A DNA stretch of 64,000 bases from Lethocerus indicus (lineage: Eukaryota; Arthropoda; Insecta; Hemiptera; Belostomatidae). The notes under the pieces were generated by a model, which made no database searches, was not told where the DNA came from, and worked only from the letters and a program-made list of their open reading frames with translations. Of the stretch, positions 21,754 to 32,990 are shown piece by piece (position 1 is the first letter of the stretch; the number at the start of each line of letters is the position of its first letter). The stretch is taken from positions 8,583,575 to 8,647,574 of the forward strand of contig JACDQD010000005.1 in assembly GCA_019843655.1 (NCBI GenBank), in the 5' to 3' direction. The translations under genes and the position numbers were made by a program.

Positions 21754-23420
21754 GTATATTTTAAAATTCAGTCTTAGCACATAAATTGGGACATGTATTT
21801 TTTGCCAACAATGACAGTGAAAACACTACTTAAAATAAAAGTAAAATTGTTGTATAAAGAAACAGAAAAGCAAAAGATATACAAAGACTACAAGACTGGA
21901 CATGACAAGTAAAAAGATGAAGCTTTAACAGACTGAGAACAGAACCTTATCACATATCTGAATTATTAGAACTAGGTAATCAACTTCTTAAGAACCACAA
22001 GCCTATTGACAAACATGAAAGTTGTACAGGGACCTCCACATCTTGAGGACATAACAATTCTGCCTTTAAATACGAACAAAATAATTAATGAGTTAATTGA
22101 ACCGGATTCCGCTATTACAGGAACTGTTGACAGTGCACGATGACAAATATCCAATTTTGATATTCGGAGATATCAAGTACAACGAATTGAAAGCTGTACT
22201 GGAGTACATGTACAGGGGTAAAGTGGAAGTGGTTCGCGATGATTTGGCCGCGTTTCTCAAGGCGGCCGAAGCTCTGCAGATCAAGGGTCTGACGGAGAAT
22301 GGCGGTATGCCCGTCAAGAGGAAGAAGAAGGAGGAGACGTGTTCGAGCGGTGACGACGAATGCAGCCCATCGCGGTCACCTTCCACAACGACCAGGAGGA
22401 GGAAGAAGAGGAGGCCCTTCCAGGTGCAGTCTCCGCCCGTACTCAACGTCGAGACGACCAGCAATAACTCGAGTGACCTGGCGACACCTCTCGACGACAC
22501 GCCCAAACCGGACGATGACCCCGTCGTCGTCACCGCCACCACCGCCCCTCCCAGCCAGGATCAGCCGCCAATCTCGGACTCACCGCTTTTACCCGTCAAC
22601 ACCTCACCGCCGACGGACATTCTGGTGAAGCAGGAGCTGGATGCGCCCGAATACGCCGAGCCCAAGGCCGAATGCTTCTTCGACATCGCCGACGACGACA
22701 ACACCGACGTGCCCAAATTACCGGATGACGTGGACGACTTACTAGCGCCCATACCCAAATTGGGCTCCTGCGACAGTTCGGATTCTCAAGGTTTGTCACG
22801 TACCATTATTTCACAGCAATCCCTCGATTAGTTCGCTTATATCCTTATAGTATTTCCGAAGGTTTACATTGTTAAAAAAACTTGTGTGTCCTCACGAATA
22901 ATCATTAATTGACAGCCAGTAGGATTGTGTAATGTCAGTTGGCAGGGGTTCAACTCATGCTATACCGTGATTTTTCCTGTGTTCAAGAACCGCCCTAGCA
23001 GAGATACACTGCACAGTATCATGCTGTCTCACTGGAAGTTGGTTACGATATGTACCCTGATAAGCGTGTCCCTGTCTCCTGTTTGCAGTTGACGAAAGGC
23101 CCAGCGAAGAGGAGGATGATGACGGTGGCGGTGGCGGTGGCGGCGACAGTGGGAGCGACAGCAGCGCCGTAGTGCTAGTGAGTGAGGGCGTGGCCGACGT
23201 GAGCGGCGAGGCTGAGCGCAGGCTCTCCGAGAGACACTTTCTAGTGCCGATACCGCCCACCCACTCCAAGATGCATCCGACCAGGGTCTGCCACGTCTGC
23301 TCAAGGACGATCATCAACCCGAGGAAGAGAAGAGAGTCGCGCTATATGTGCTTTCCGTGCAATAAACCGTTGTGTGTCTTTCCGTGCATGCAGGTCTACC
23401 ATTCGTCGAGAATTTACTGA
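21586..23420 (+). CDS. BTB-A: BTB protein with piggyBac-type C-terminal zinc-binding domain
   Basis: Three exons (21586-21753, 22121-22790, 23089-23420) join in frame into 389 aa. Residues 1-118 form a BTB/POZ domain of the tramtrack group (FCLQWNNHQS, HVDCLLSADG, LKAHKVILSACSSYL, LEYMYRGKV, ALQIKGL). This domain mediates dimerisation and oligomerisation in nuclear regulators. Two basic clusters follow (KRKKK about 123-127, RRRKKRRP about 148-155), probable nuclear localisation signals. Next come a Pro/Ser/Thr-rich linker, a sumoylation-like VKQE and an acidic stretch. The last 68 residues resemble the Cys-rich end of piggyBac transposases (C-x2-C-x16-C-x2-C-x4-C-x3-C-x4-H). No C2H2 finger is present. 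The gene closely parallels BTB-B at 58 kb. The BTB and splice model are firm; the function of the tail is inferred. Confidence 0.85.
22121..22790 (+). CDS. BTB-A coding exon 2 (BTB second half and linker)
   Basis: The acceptor is GCTATTACAG. The exon has 223 codons plus one base and ends GATTCTCAAG with a GTTTGT donor (phase 1). It encodes the rest of the BTB domain, nuclear-localisation-like basic clusters and an acidic tail that ends DSQ-G, as in BTB-B. Confidence 0.85.
23089..23420 (+). CDS. BTB-A terminal exon encoding piggyBac-type Cys/His domain
   Basis: A strong acceptor (CCTGTTTGCAG) and a phase-1 entry that matches the upstream donor. It encodes an acidic/Gly run and then RHFLVPIPPT, TRVCHVCSRT, RRESRYMCFPCNKPLCVFPC and YHS. 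In piggyBac transposases, a similar PIPPT segment followed by a cross-brace zinc finger closes the protein and helps bind transposon ends. No transposase catalytic core is present. No TTAA-flanked termini are visible around this exon, so it looks like an old, domesticated piece. Confidence 0.8.
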
Positions 23421-23746
23421 AATTAAGCCGAGTCAGTTGTAGGGCACTGGCTCATACCCGCGGGGTTTTAAAGCCCGGTCCTCTAGTACACTTCAAACTG
23501 CGGTTAAAGTTATTTAATACACCCAAAAATTGGGGCCATGAAGTCTTGGTTTGTTTTGAAAATGTGCTAGATTTGTCGATTTTGGAAAAATATTTAAATA
23601 GACAATTTTTTCTTGGCACGAATTATGAGCGATGAATGTCAATATCAAGTTTCAAGGCCAAGGTCGGAATATATTTAACTCGGGTGGTGTTTAATGTGTC
23701 AAAAAATGAAATATATCTTAATGTGAAATGTATGTTTGTGATCTTC

Positions 23747-24190
23747 CCCAGCAAGGGGAGGCAGAAGGTCACAAGGATAGTGGAAAAACTTCTTCGACAT
23801 TTAAATTACAAATGAAACAGAATCAATCTAATTTTAAAGATATCTACATTGCAATTTTAAAACAATTTCACCTCCTGTTAAATGATGACTGTAATATTTT
23901 GAGGGGGTATTGTACTTTGAATTGAGAGTTTGAAAAAGTGGAATCTCTCATTTGAAAAACAGCTTTTCAAGTTAATTCATTGGAAGATCACAAGAGTAGT
24001 GAAAGACTTTTTTCGCATTTAAATCACAAATGGGACACGAACTATGTAATTTAATTATATCAATTCACGAGTTATTTAAAAATAATTTTGACTCCTGTTA
24101 AATTATATAACTGTAAAATAACGAGGTGTATCTGAAATTGAGGGCTGAAAAACTCTCATGTGATGAGGAGCTTTCAAGTTCACCAAAACC
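23747..24190 (+). repeat. Two diverged tandem copies of a ~220-bp unit
   Basis: Shared blocks recur in the same order in 23747-23965 and 23985-24190: GGTCACAAGGATAGTG/GATCACAAGAGTAGTG, CATTTAAATTACAAATG/CATTTAAATCACAAATG, CTCCTGTTAAAT, ACTGTAA, then a GCTTTTCAAGTT/GCTTTCAAGTT end. Not coding. Confidence 0.6.
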
Positions 24191-26277
24191 TTGATCACAA
24201 CATTCATTCTTGTGCCAATGTCTGTTAAATCATGTTACTCTTAACTCCATTCTTTTACTGCATGTTCCCACATTGGTCAATCATTTTTTATTCGATTATT
24301 GAGGCCCCTCCTGTTGAGGCAGTAAGGTCTTTTTAAGTCATTGGCCTTCTAATGAGCTGCAGAAACAGTTCTGAGTATCCTTCACGTTTTTATTCCCACT
24401 ATTTCTGCACATATAAAGTGCAGCAGTCATCCTTCTTGTTCAGTCTTTCTTTACCTACAGATCAATGTATCTACCACAACTGACTTTTGTCTGTAGCTGA
24501 AAAAGACTTGATACTATTTCATTATATCTTTTAATTAACTAAATGTATAGTACAATATCAAATTTGTGCCATTATCCATTATCAGAATGTCCATTTTGAA
24601 CTGAGTCAGTTTATGACCTGCAGTTGAGCTATGCATCTTTGGTTCAATCCCGGATCATGGAATTGAATCCAGAATAGAGTTTGAAAACTTAGGTTTTGTG
24701 AATCTACCAGATTCAATTGTCAAGTAAATCAAAATATTATTGCTATTTTCAATATATGTGCTACCGTTGTCTCATGTTCATAATATAATATTGCACTTAG
24801 CTGGCTACAAGATGTTGTATTTATAAATGTTGAATGTTGTCCCGTGAAATTTGTTTCACCTGCACAGGAGCAAGAATGTCATTACAACTAGTTCAGTGGG
24901 AATTAATAATTATGGGTCTAGCATAAGCCCTTTGGTGAACAACTATCTTCCATGAAAAAAAAATAGAAATTGATCCTGCTGCAAACCCCTTTTTGAATTC
25001 TGTTTTACTCTGTGAGTTTATTATTATAATAACTGTTAGAAATTAAGATAGGAACAGTTCAGTGTTAAATGTTCTAAATTATTTTAAAACCAAAGTTATA
25101 TTACAGAAATGCATGCTTATTTCCTGAAGGATCGATTGTACTAAAGTGTTATCATGATGTATAAGAATATGTGTTATTTTGATTAAAATTGAATGTTTAG
25201 TATGACGGGACCATTTCCCTGATAGAAAATATTAAATCTTAAGATATGATACTACTAAATGTTAATTTGTGTATACTGTTAACATGTAGAGGCTGATCAT
25301 CCATATTGAATCATGAAGATCGATCATGAAGATTATTCGTACGACGGATAGCACAGTTGTTTGGGCTCACAAAACTTATAGTATACAAAAACTCCGAGTT
25401 ATAGTAAACGCATCAAATTCATCAGAAATAATTCTTTAAGTACGTATTAACCCAAGTGTTTTATTGTAGAAATAAATCTGTTATTTGACAGTTCAAAGAT
25501 ACCATTTAAATTTTCAAAAGAATATGTTGATAACTAGTTGTTGTTGACTATACTGACTTAACATTTTTTTTACCAGTTGAATATAAGAAGAGCAGTATAA
25601 AATTGAGTTAAAATAAGTTAAAAACTTTGAAAACTAAGTTGAAAACTTTTTTATTTATATAAATTTATAGATACTTGAAAAAATGATTTATCTGTCCTAC
25701 TTGTTTAACAGACAAGTAGATTGTTGGTTATCCTAGCATTTTTAATTTATGAAATTACATACCATTGACTGTTTTCACTGGTAAGTAATTAGGCGTATAA
25801 AGAGAATAAATAATGTGAAAGAAAGACAAATCTTATCACATTCATAGAGATATTATACGCCTAAGAAAAAAATACTCTGTCTTTTTTTCAATAAACAATT
25901 TATCTATTATTATTAATTGTATCTATTATTATTAATTGTAATTTACCAGCAGTTGATGGCCAAACTGTGCTGTCCGATAGTTATAGCTGCAGTAGAGAAA
26001 ATACATTATAGAAGTATAATATTAACATTATGAAGAAAAAAAGTCGATGTTCGGTGTTCCCAGAAGATAAATGTGATCTTTGTTGATGAGAAGCAATGTT
26101 TTGAGGAAATACGTAAATAAGGTCAGGAGAATATGTTTGGAAAAAAAACAAAAATCTGTGTTGTGATCTTTGTTTCAATGTTTCTTCTGCTACATGTTTA
26201 AATTATAATGTCCTTTAACATATTTATTATTTTTAGTTGGCAATATTGACTTTGAAATTTAGCGTACCTGTTAACTT

Positions 26278-26280
<3 letters not shown>

Positions 26281-26323
<43 letters not shown>
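26281..26323. repeat. (TA)n microsatellite
   Basis: About 21 TA units, flanked by A+T-rich DNA. Confidence 0.95.
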
Positions 26324-26325
<2 letters not shown>

Positions 26326-28894
26326 TCATAAATTATTTAAGTACTAGTGTAAGATATTTTCATTTACCATTCCTATAATTTAATTTTAATTTTTTTAATT
26401 TGCGCCAAAGACATTCTGTTTGTGATAAATGTTTGTTGGTTATTTAAATATACTATTGTATTTATCCAATATTGTATTGTGTTATTGTTAACAATAAAAA
26501 GAAACTAATGAATGCAAGCATTTAACTTATTTTAATAGATGTCCTCATAGTTATTTCAATCTATCTAATTATTTCCAGGATCCTTACACAAATTAAACCA
26601 TTGAGTCACTTCATGATGTTCAAAAAAAAATGTATTTCCTTATTGGTTAAAGGAATTTGAAAAAAAAGAATGAACAGGGGTACAAAGCAATGGCCTTAAA
26701 TTTAAAAAAAGTAATTGGCCTTTTTTATGTTCCTATGGTATGTGTGTCAAGTCAGGTTAAATGACTGAGTGTTTATTCTATGGCCCCTTTGGCACGTAAG
26801 TAATTTAATTCAGTCATAAATTCCATTACTCATTATATAATTAATCATTGAATAGCCTAAAATACATAATTACTATTAATAATATATTTGTGTAATAATA
26901 AATTATCGTGAATGTTCCTTTATATTTTTTCCAGAGTTCAAAATCTTTCCAAGATTATCTGGAGCCAGTCTGTAAAAAAAGAATGTCAAGTAAAAGAAAG
27001 GTTTATTAACCAGAAAAATAAATGGCCAGTGAAGGATAGGTAAATTTAAATCAATTCACATCAACTCAAATAAAGAGGACAGTGAACATGTATGTAATAA
27101 TAAAAATATACTAACTGGCAAAAAAAAAACAATAGTCCAAGCTAAATATTTCTCCAACGCTAATAAGATTAGTTATGTTAGTTGTAAGATGGTTTGCAAT
27201 AGCATCTGCATTTGCGATATTATGTCTCATCTAATCGATAGTTTCATCTTTGATGATTAGGTCAGTGCATACTGATAATCCTACTGGCAACAGTGAGAAG
27301 CCAAAAACAATCTGTCCTACATCAAACCAGGTAAACAAAAAGAGAAAATCACACCTCATTTAGTGTATAATTATTTGGAAGCATGCTTTAAGATGACTGA
27401 AATTATTCAAAGGCAGTAAGTAATCTGGATTCATAATAGAATAATGTAATTGACAAATGTAGGCAATACAGACAAATTAAAACACTTCAATGAATCTCTA
27501 AAGATGTTAGGTGTTCGCAATTGAATTTCACTTATGTTATTAACATCTTACAGAATTCCACTAGTTGATGTTAACTAAATATTCATCAGGTTTCCCAAAT
27601 TAGGTTCTACGTATGCTAAATTAAAAACAAATATGTAATTCTATTTCTTCTTCTATTTCTTTTTTCTGTTTTTATAATATATATATATTTTTAATCGTTT
27701 ATTTACAATATAAAACTCTTAATAATCAAAAATATTAGCAAAATAAATATATGTATATATTATATATATTCTTTCCTATTTAATAGTTAAAACATATGTT
27801 TTAATTAAAAAATGATATAACAAAGATAAATAGTTATTTTGTACAAGTTTTGTTAGTTTTTTCATATTTTTTTAGTAATAATATATTATAAAATGGAATA
27901 GAAAAACAACTTATTGCATGGACATATTCGTTCATACTAAACACAACTGTAACAAATTTTGTTTGTTTTATAGGTGCTGTTTTGCTTGGTTGTCTGTAAA
28001 CTTTCCAAACATTATTGACAAACTGGGATTTTTTTTGTGCCAGAAAAATGTAGACCCTGCCATAAAATGGATTATAAATAATTTGTTTTCAAATGTTTAC
28101 GACAATAAGACAATAATAGGAAGCGCAAAATAATTTAACTTTTTCATGAATACCAAAAATTATGCACAACATAAAGCATGTTCAAAAACACGACAACGGA
28201 TGCATTTGTATGTTATCACAATTTCATTTTGAAAACAATTTAAATAAAAATCATTTTTTTTATAATTGTGTCTTTCAAAATACTGTTACAATAATAGAAG
28301 ACTTTCTTTTATACACTTTATAATAGGATGGGGTAGACAAAATATAAATGTGTACATTAATATTTTACACAATCTACAGCATGAACATAATCTACCTGCA
28401 TTGACACACAGATAACTATAGAGTGTACATGTACATATACACTAGAGTACAAATAAATAAATAAATAGACACACAGATTATATATTCATTATATATAATT
28501 CTTAGTCCTTTTTTTTGTTCGCATAGTGAACTGGTAACTTTTCCAGAGCGTCCATAAAACTGCTTCAAGACACATTCTTCCATGAATAAACCTCTTCTCA
28601 CACTATTTACATATTAAATTCGCATACTTACATACATATATACATATTTACTCAAACATACGGAACATAAATATAGTTCGAAATTATATAACCTAAAAAA
28701 AATGCATCCAACATGTTTTCCGCCTTTATACACTAAAGGATACATAATATTCAGTACCAATGGGACTTTTATAAATAGGAATACAAAATGAGAGCAAATT
28801 ATAAAATTTCCTTCAAGATCTACAAGTATGTACTTCTATTTAAGTTTAATTCGATACACCAAAAATTCACTTTCAGAGGTCTTTAGTAGTAAAC

Positions 28895-28900
28895 TTTATT
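28895..28900 (-). terminator. psq: Candidate poly(A) signal of psq
   Basis: TTTATT on the plus strand is AATAAA on the minus strand, about 440 bases after the first in-frame psq stop and about 220 after the end of the possible readthrough extension. Confidence 0.4.
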
Positions 28901-29120
28901 TAACTTTCTCATTAGATGGCGGCCTTGTTCCTTTAAAGCTTCAATTTTACAATACGCCAACGCTTCTATTATACTGTAAGTTGATGGAAATCCAATAGGG
29001 CAGTTTCATACTCAGTATCCCCGACAAACAATAGTTTTCCAGCTGTAGAAGCGTTCCAGAATTATGAGGAAGCTCACAAATTCCATGGAGTAAACGAAGC
29101 TGTTATGGACTGGCTTATCA

Positions 29121-29342
29121 CTGGACTATGTAGAGGCAGTGCTGCTGTTGCCTGTTCTGTTGTTGGTGGAGTTGGTGTGGTTGTGGCTGTGGTTGGTGTT
29201 GGTACGAGGATGAGGAGGGGTGGTGGTGTTGCTGTTGTTGTTGTTGTGGCTGTGGCTGTGGCTGTGGCTGGGTGTTGTGGTCGTGATGCAACTGTGGCTG
29301 GTTGTCATGTGGCGCCTGTGGCATGACAGTGGTGGGCAGTAC
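29121..29342 (-). other. psq: In-frame Gln/His-rich extension after the psq stop
   Basis: Beyond the TGA at 29345-29343 the same frame stays open for 74 codons. It reads VLPTTVMPQAPHDNQPQ, then Gln-Pro repeats, a Gln run, HHHPSSSSYQ and QLHQQQNRQQQ, before a stop at 29118-29120. It could be a readthrough C-terminus or merely a CAG/CAC-rich 3' UTR. Confidence 0.4.
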
Positions 29343-29643
29343 TCATGCCTGGTACATGTGTATCGCCGGGGACTGCTGGTATTGGACGAGCATGATCTGG
29401 GGCGGGGGCGGCGGCGGAGGCGGTGCAGCCTGCTGTTGGTGCTGCGGCGGCGGACTCGTCATCAGCTCCTGCTGCTGCTGTTGTTGCTGTTGCTGCTGCT
29501 GCTGTTGTTGGTCTCCGCCTCCGGCTCCTCCTCCGCCGCCTCCTTCCATACCTTCGTACTTAACCCTCTTGAACCTCCCATACAGTGACGAGTACGGCAG
29601 GTTGTAATGGATAGCCGCCTGGTTTATGCTCATCTGACCGACC
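29343..29643 (-). CDS. psq: psq coding exon 10 (end of HTH repeat 4, Gly/Gln/Pro tail)
   Basis: The acceptor is GGATAG. The first base completes an Arg codon; [23 protein letters not shown], a poly-Gly run, a run of 13 Gln and a poly-Pro run follow. TGA ends the frame. Confidence 0.88.
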
Positions 29644-32555
29644 CTATCCGATAAAATTGTTTTTAATGAGTAAAGGTTTCCACGAACTGGGTGAAAAGGC
29701 GCAATACTGTGGTATCCCTATCACCCTTTTCCCTAATCTTTTTCTGGTAATCTTTTGGTTTGGTAATCTTTTTCCCTATTTCAAGAGGACTATTACTCAT
29801 AATAAACGCTAACTAATAATAAAAACAAAACTTAATACCCAACAAATAAGTCATAATCCTAAGAGGATTAACTACATCCCACTTTCAGTTATATACAGGA
29901 CCCCAAGTTGATCTACTCTACAGTCATGACCCTGATGATAGAACCCGTAAGAGTTGTGAAACATAGGAAAATGACCTTTCCACTGGAGATCACTTGGATG
30001 ATTTTCCAAACCCCTGCTACCCAAGGTATAACGTGATCTCTAGGAACTAATTAGTTTTCTCGATCTTCTTACTGTTATAATAGGTTTTGAATATACACAG
30101 ACGTATCGAAACGGCGAAATGTAAAATTGTCGGAACTACTTTCTCGGTACCGACGACTGTTATTGGAAGGTGATAAGGGCTTACCTGACAGCCTCAAGTG
30201 CCTCCGTCATGGCGTCTTCAGACCATGGTGTGGGGTTGCTCCTGGACAGGCCTATCCCCTCGCGCTTGCACCTGCCGTAGAGCGTCCCCGAGGGTATGCC
30301 GTACTCTGTGGCCGCCCTCTGGACGGTGCACTGACCCGACCTGATCGCCTCCAGCGCCCTCTCGAGGTCGTCGTTGTTCCACGTCGTCGGGGCCGCGTTG
30401 AAAGGCGTCGCCAGCCTTATGCCCTCCCGCCGCGCTATCTTGTACAGGGTGCTGCTCGGGATGCCTGTATTACCGGTAGAATTAAATATTGCGTTTTTGA
30501 GGTCTACAGGGGTTTTGAGGAATGATAACCACAGTTTAACTTTAAGTTAATCGAAATATTCGGGCCCACCGAAACTCTGGATGTAAGCAATGTTGGTGGA
30601 TGTATCTGTGGAACCCATGGTCAGTTTCAATACGGCTTTATGGATTGTAAGTTTGTTGGCTAAGGTCACTTTCGATTTCTGTTTTAGTAAAAGTACTAAT
30701 ATAGGTGTATGGGTATAATTAAACAGAGTAGAAACTTACCATAGGCTTTGCTGGCCTTGTTGGCCGATATGGAGCCCGATCTGAGCGCCTCCAACGCTAT
30801 GTTGAGGCTGTCCTCTGTCCAACTCTTGGCCGGGCCGTCCTTCTTGGGCGTGTCTATGCCCAGCCTGTGGGCCCTCTGCCACAGTGTCGTCGACGGGATG
30901 CCGTAGTGCAACGACGCTTTGGTCAGGCTCATCGTCTGGCTCCTGAGGGCCTCCAGCGCCGCGTCCATGTCCTCCTGGCTCCACGACTTGCCGCTGCCTC
31001 CGCCCCCGCTGCTCCCCTTGCCGCTGCCACCGCCCCCCACGCACATCTCACCTCCACTGTCTTCACGCACAAACACAAAGCTTTAAAAGTTGGCCACTAA
31101 TTATTGAATCTATATTGTATTAATCTTGTACTATATTGTATTTCTTTCCATCTTATGTTCTCGCCGGTTTAATCTTTTGCCCGACCAAGCTACTGAAGAT
31201 GGCAAGCGGTGCATGGGATGTTTATGGGGCAGAGTATCCTGCCTGCACCGGCACACTTCACTTCGGCTACACCGAAAACAAACCTGACAGGTTTCAAACA
31301 GTTAAAGTGTATGCGAACCAGACTGACTTACCACTCTATTTTGCCATTTTACCAATACCTATTTTGCAGCCTATTTTTTTTGGACAACTTACAAATTTTA
31401 CTAATGATGTACACCGTTTTAAAAAGAGAAATACGGGCAAAAAATAAAACTAAATTTGAATTGTTTAATTATTAAATTTACCAGCTTGGGACGAAGAAGA
31501 AGAAGGGATGAGGCCGAGAAGTTCTGGTGTTATCATCATCGTATGCATTGCATGATCGTCATCCACCCCCTGTTGTCGGACAAATAATAAGTTTAATGAA
31601 AAAAATGTCTGAATTTCTTTTTAATCATTATTATAGTCTTATAAAATTGATGGTTATGATAAAAACCATAATGAGGATTTGTAACTAATTAAAGGCTAAT
31701 TAAACTCCAAACAGGATTAAGTACTTGCATATTATAATTACAATTAAATGTTGTAATCGATGCTTCAACTGGCAATAAATATATTATTAATGCCAAAGTC
31801 TATTCTGTATGTATTGAAAAACTATATAATTGTAGAAAAGGTTTTAATGTCCATTGGACAATAAAAGAACATTGAATTTTAAGTATTACAAGAAGTAGTA
31901 TTTCATGAGTGTTCATATAGCTTTACATCAATGCTCCAAAAGATATAGTTTATTATATCATATTTATTACTGCTATGTGATAAATGAAATAATCTTCAGA
32001 TAATAGTCCGTTGCTGTGACGGAGAGATACATTACATTTAGATACTTTTAACAAGCGAAAAAATGAAGAAAATTTAATTTCACATTCTCAACATTATTTG
32101 GTAAAACAAATCTGACAATAAATAACTAACACAATGCTAAATTTAGCTAATACTAACAATACCTTTTTACATTGTTTCACGACCACATGTTTCAACAGAG
32201 AACATCAACATGTTTACTCAAGAAAAACAAGAGAATACAGATCAGACTGGTATATTAAACTGCTTCCTTGTTCACTTTGTTAATTAATGTTTTTCTTCCA
32301 TAAAACTTTTCCATTCTTGCCTAACTTCAGAAACTTTTCCTTCTCAGTGTGTGAGGAATGCACCCCGATTTATAGTCAGTCAACCCTCTATTGTTCAAAA
32401 CTCAAAAGGCAAATAAATTTCCAAAGGAATATTTATATTTATATACTATAATAATTAGCGCCTGTATTGCAAATTCACCTAACTGTTTTGACTATCACTG
32501 CAAAGCTGTTTGGTTTTTGTCAATATCAGTAGTAGATGGTTAAATCTATCATACT

Positions 32556-32607
<52 letters not shown>

Positions 32608-32893
32608 TTATATTTATACTCCAATTGACTATTATTTTCAATAACAAGAACTGAAATTTGGGCACAGATCTTACTAATAATATTCCCCATAGTACCCATC
32701 TAAAACAAAATGTTAACTGTATTTAAAAATAAAAACAGTAATTATTATGTACAATGTGCAGAGGGAAGTTTGAGGTTACAGTTATTCTATACATCTAGTA
32801 CAGAATCAATTTAAGAAGAGCCACAAACAACTACTTAGGCTCTGGGAGTAGCCTGTTGAAATATTTATGAAGATAAATTAAACTATCGTCACA

Positions 32894-32990
<97 letters not shown>

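Larger units (their letters stand above)
23421..28894. other. Intergenic interval between BTB-A and the psq 3' end
   Basis: 5.5 kb of A+T-rich DNA. Contents: a diverged tandem repeat (about 23.75-24.19 kb), a (TA)n run (26281-26323) and many homopolymer runs. No coding exon or RNA gene was recognised. BTB-A lacks an obvious poly(A) signal close to its stop. Confidence 0.5.

Noticed and set aside
22860..23700. Search for TTAA-bounded piggyBac termini around the BTB-A terminal exon
   Set aside because: TTAA sites occur but the adjoining sequences are not inverted repeats of each other, so no element boundary is claimed.
26938..26979. TTTTTTCCAG followed by a short phase-1 frame that could be a mini terminal exon for BTB-A
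   Set aside because: Only about 13 residues with no motif; such a chance match is expected in A+T-rich DNA.
29105..29607. Plus-strand frames rich in Val/Leu/Cys/Gly
   Set aside because: Shadows of the Gln/His/Pro-coding repeats of the last psq exon on the minus strand.
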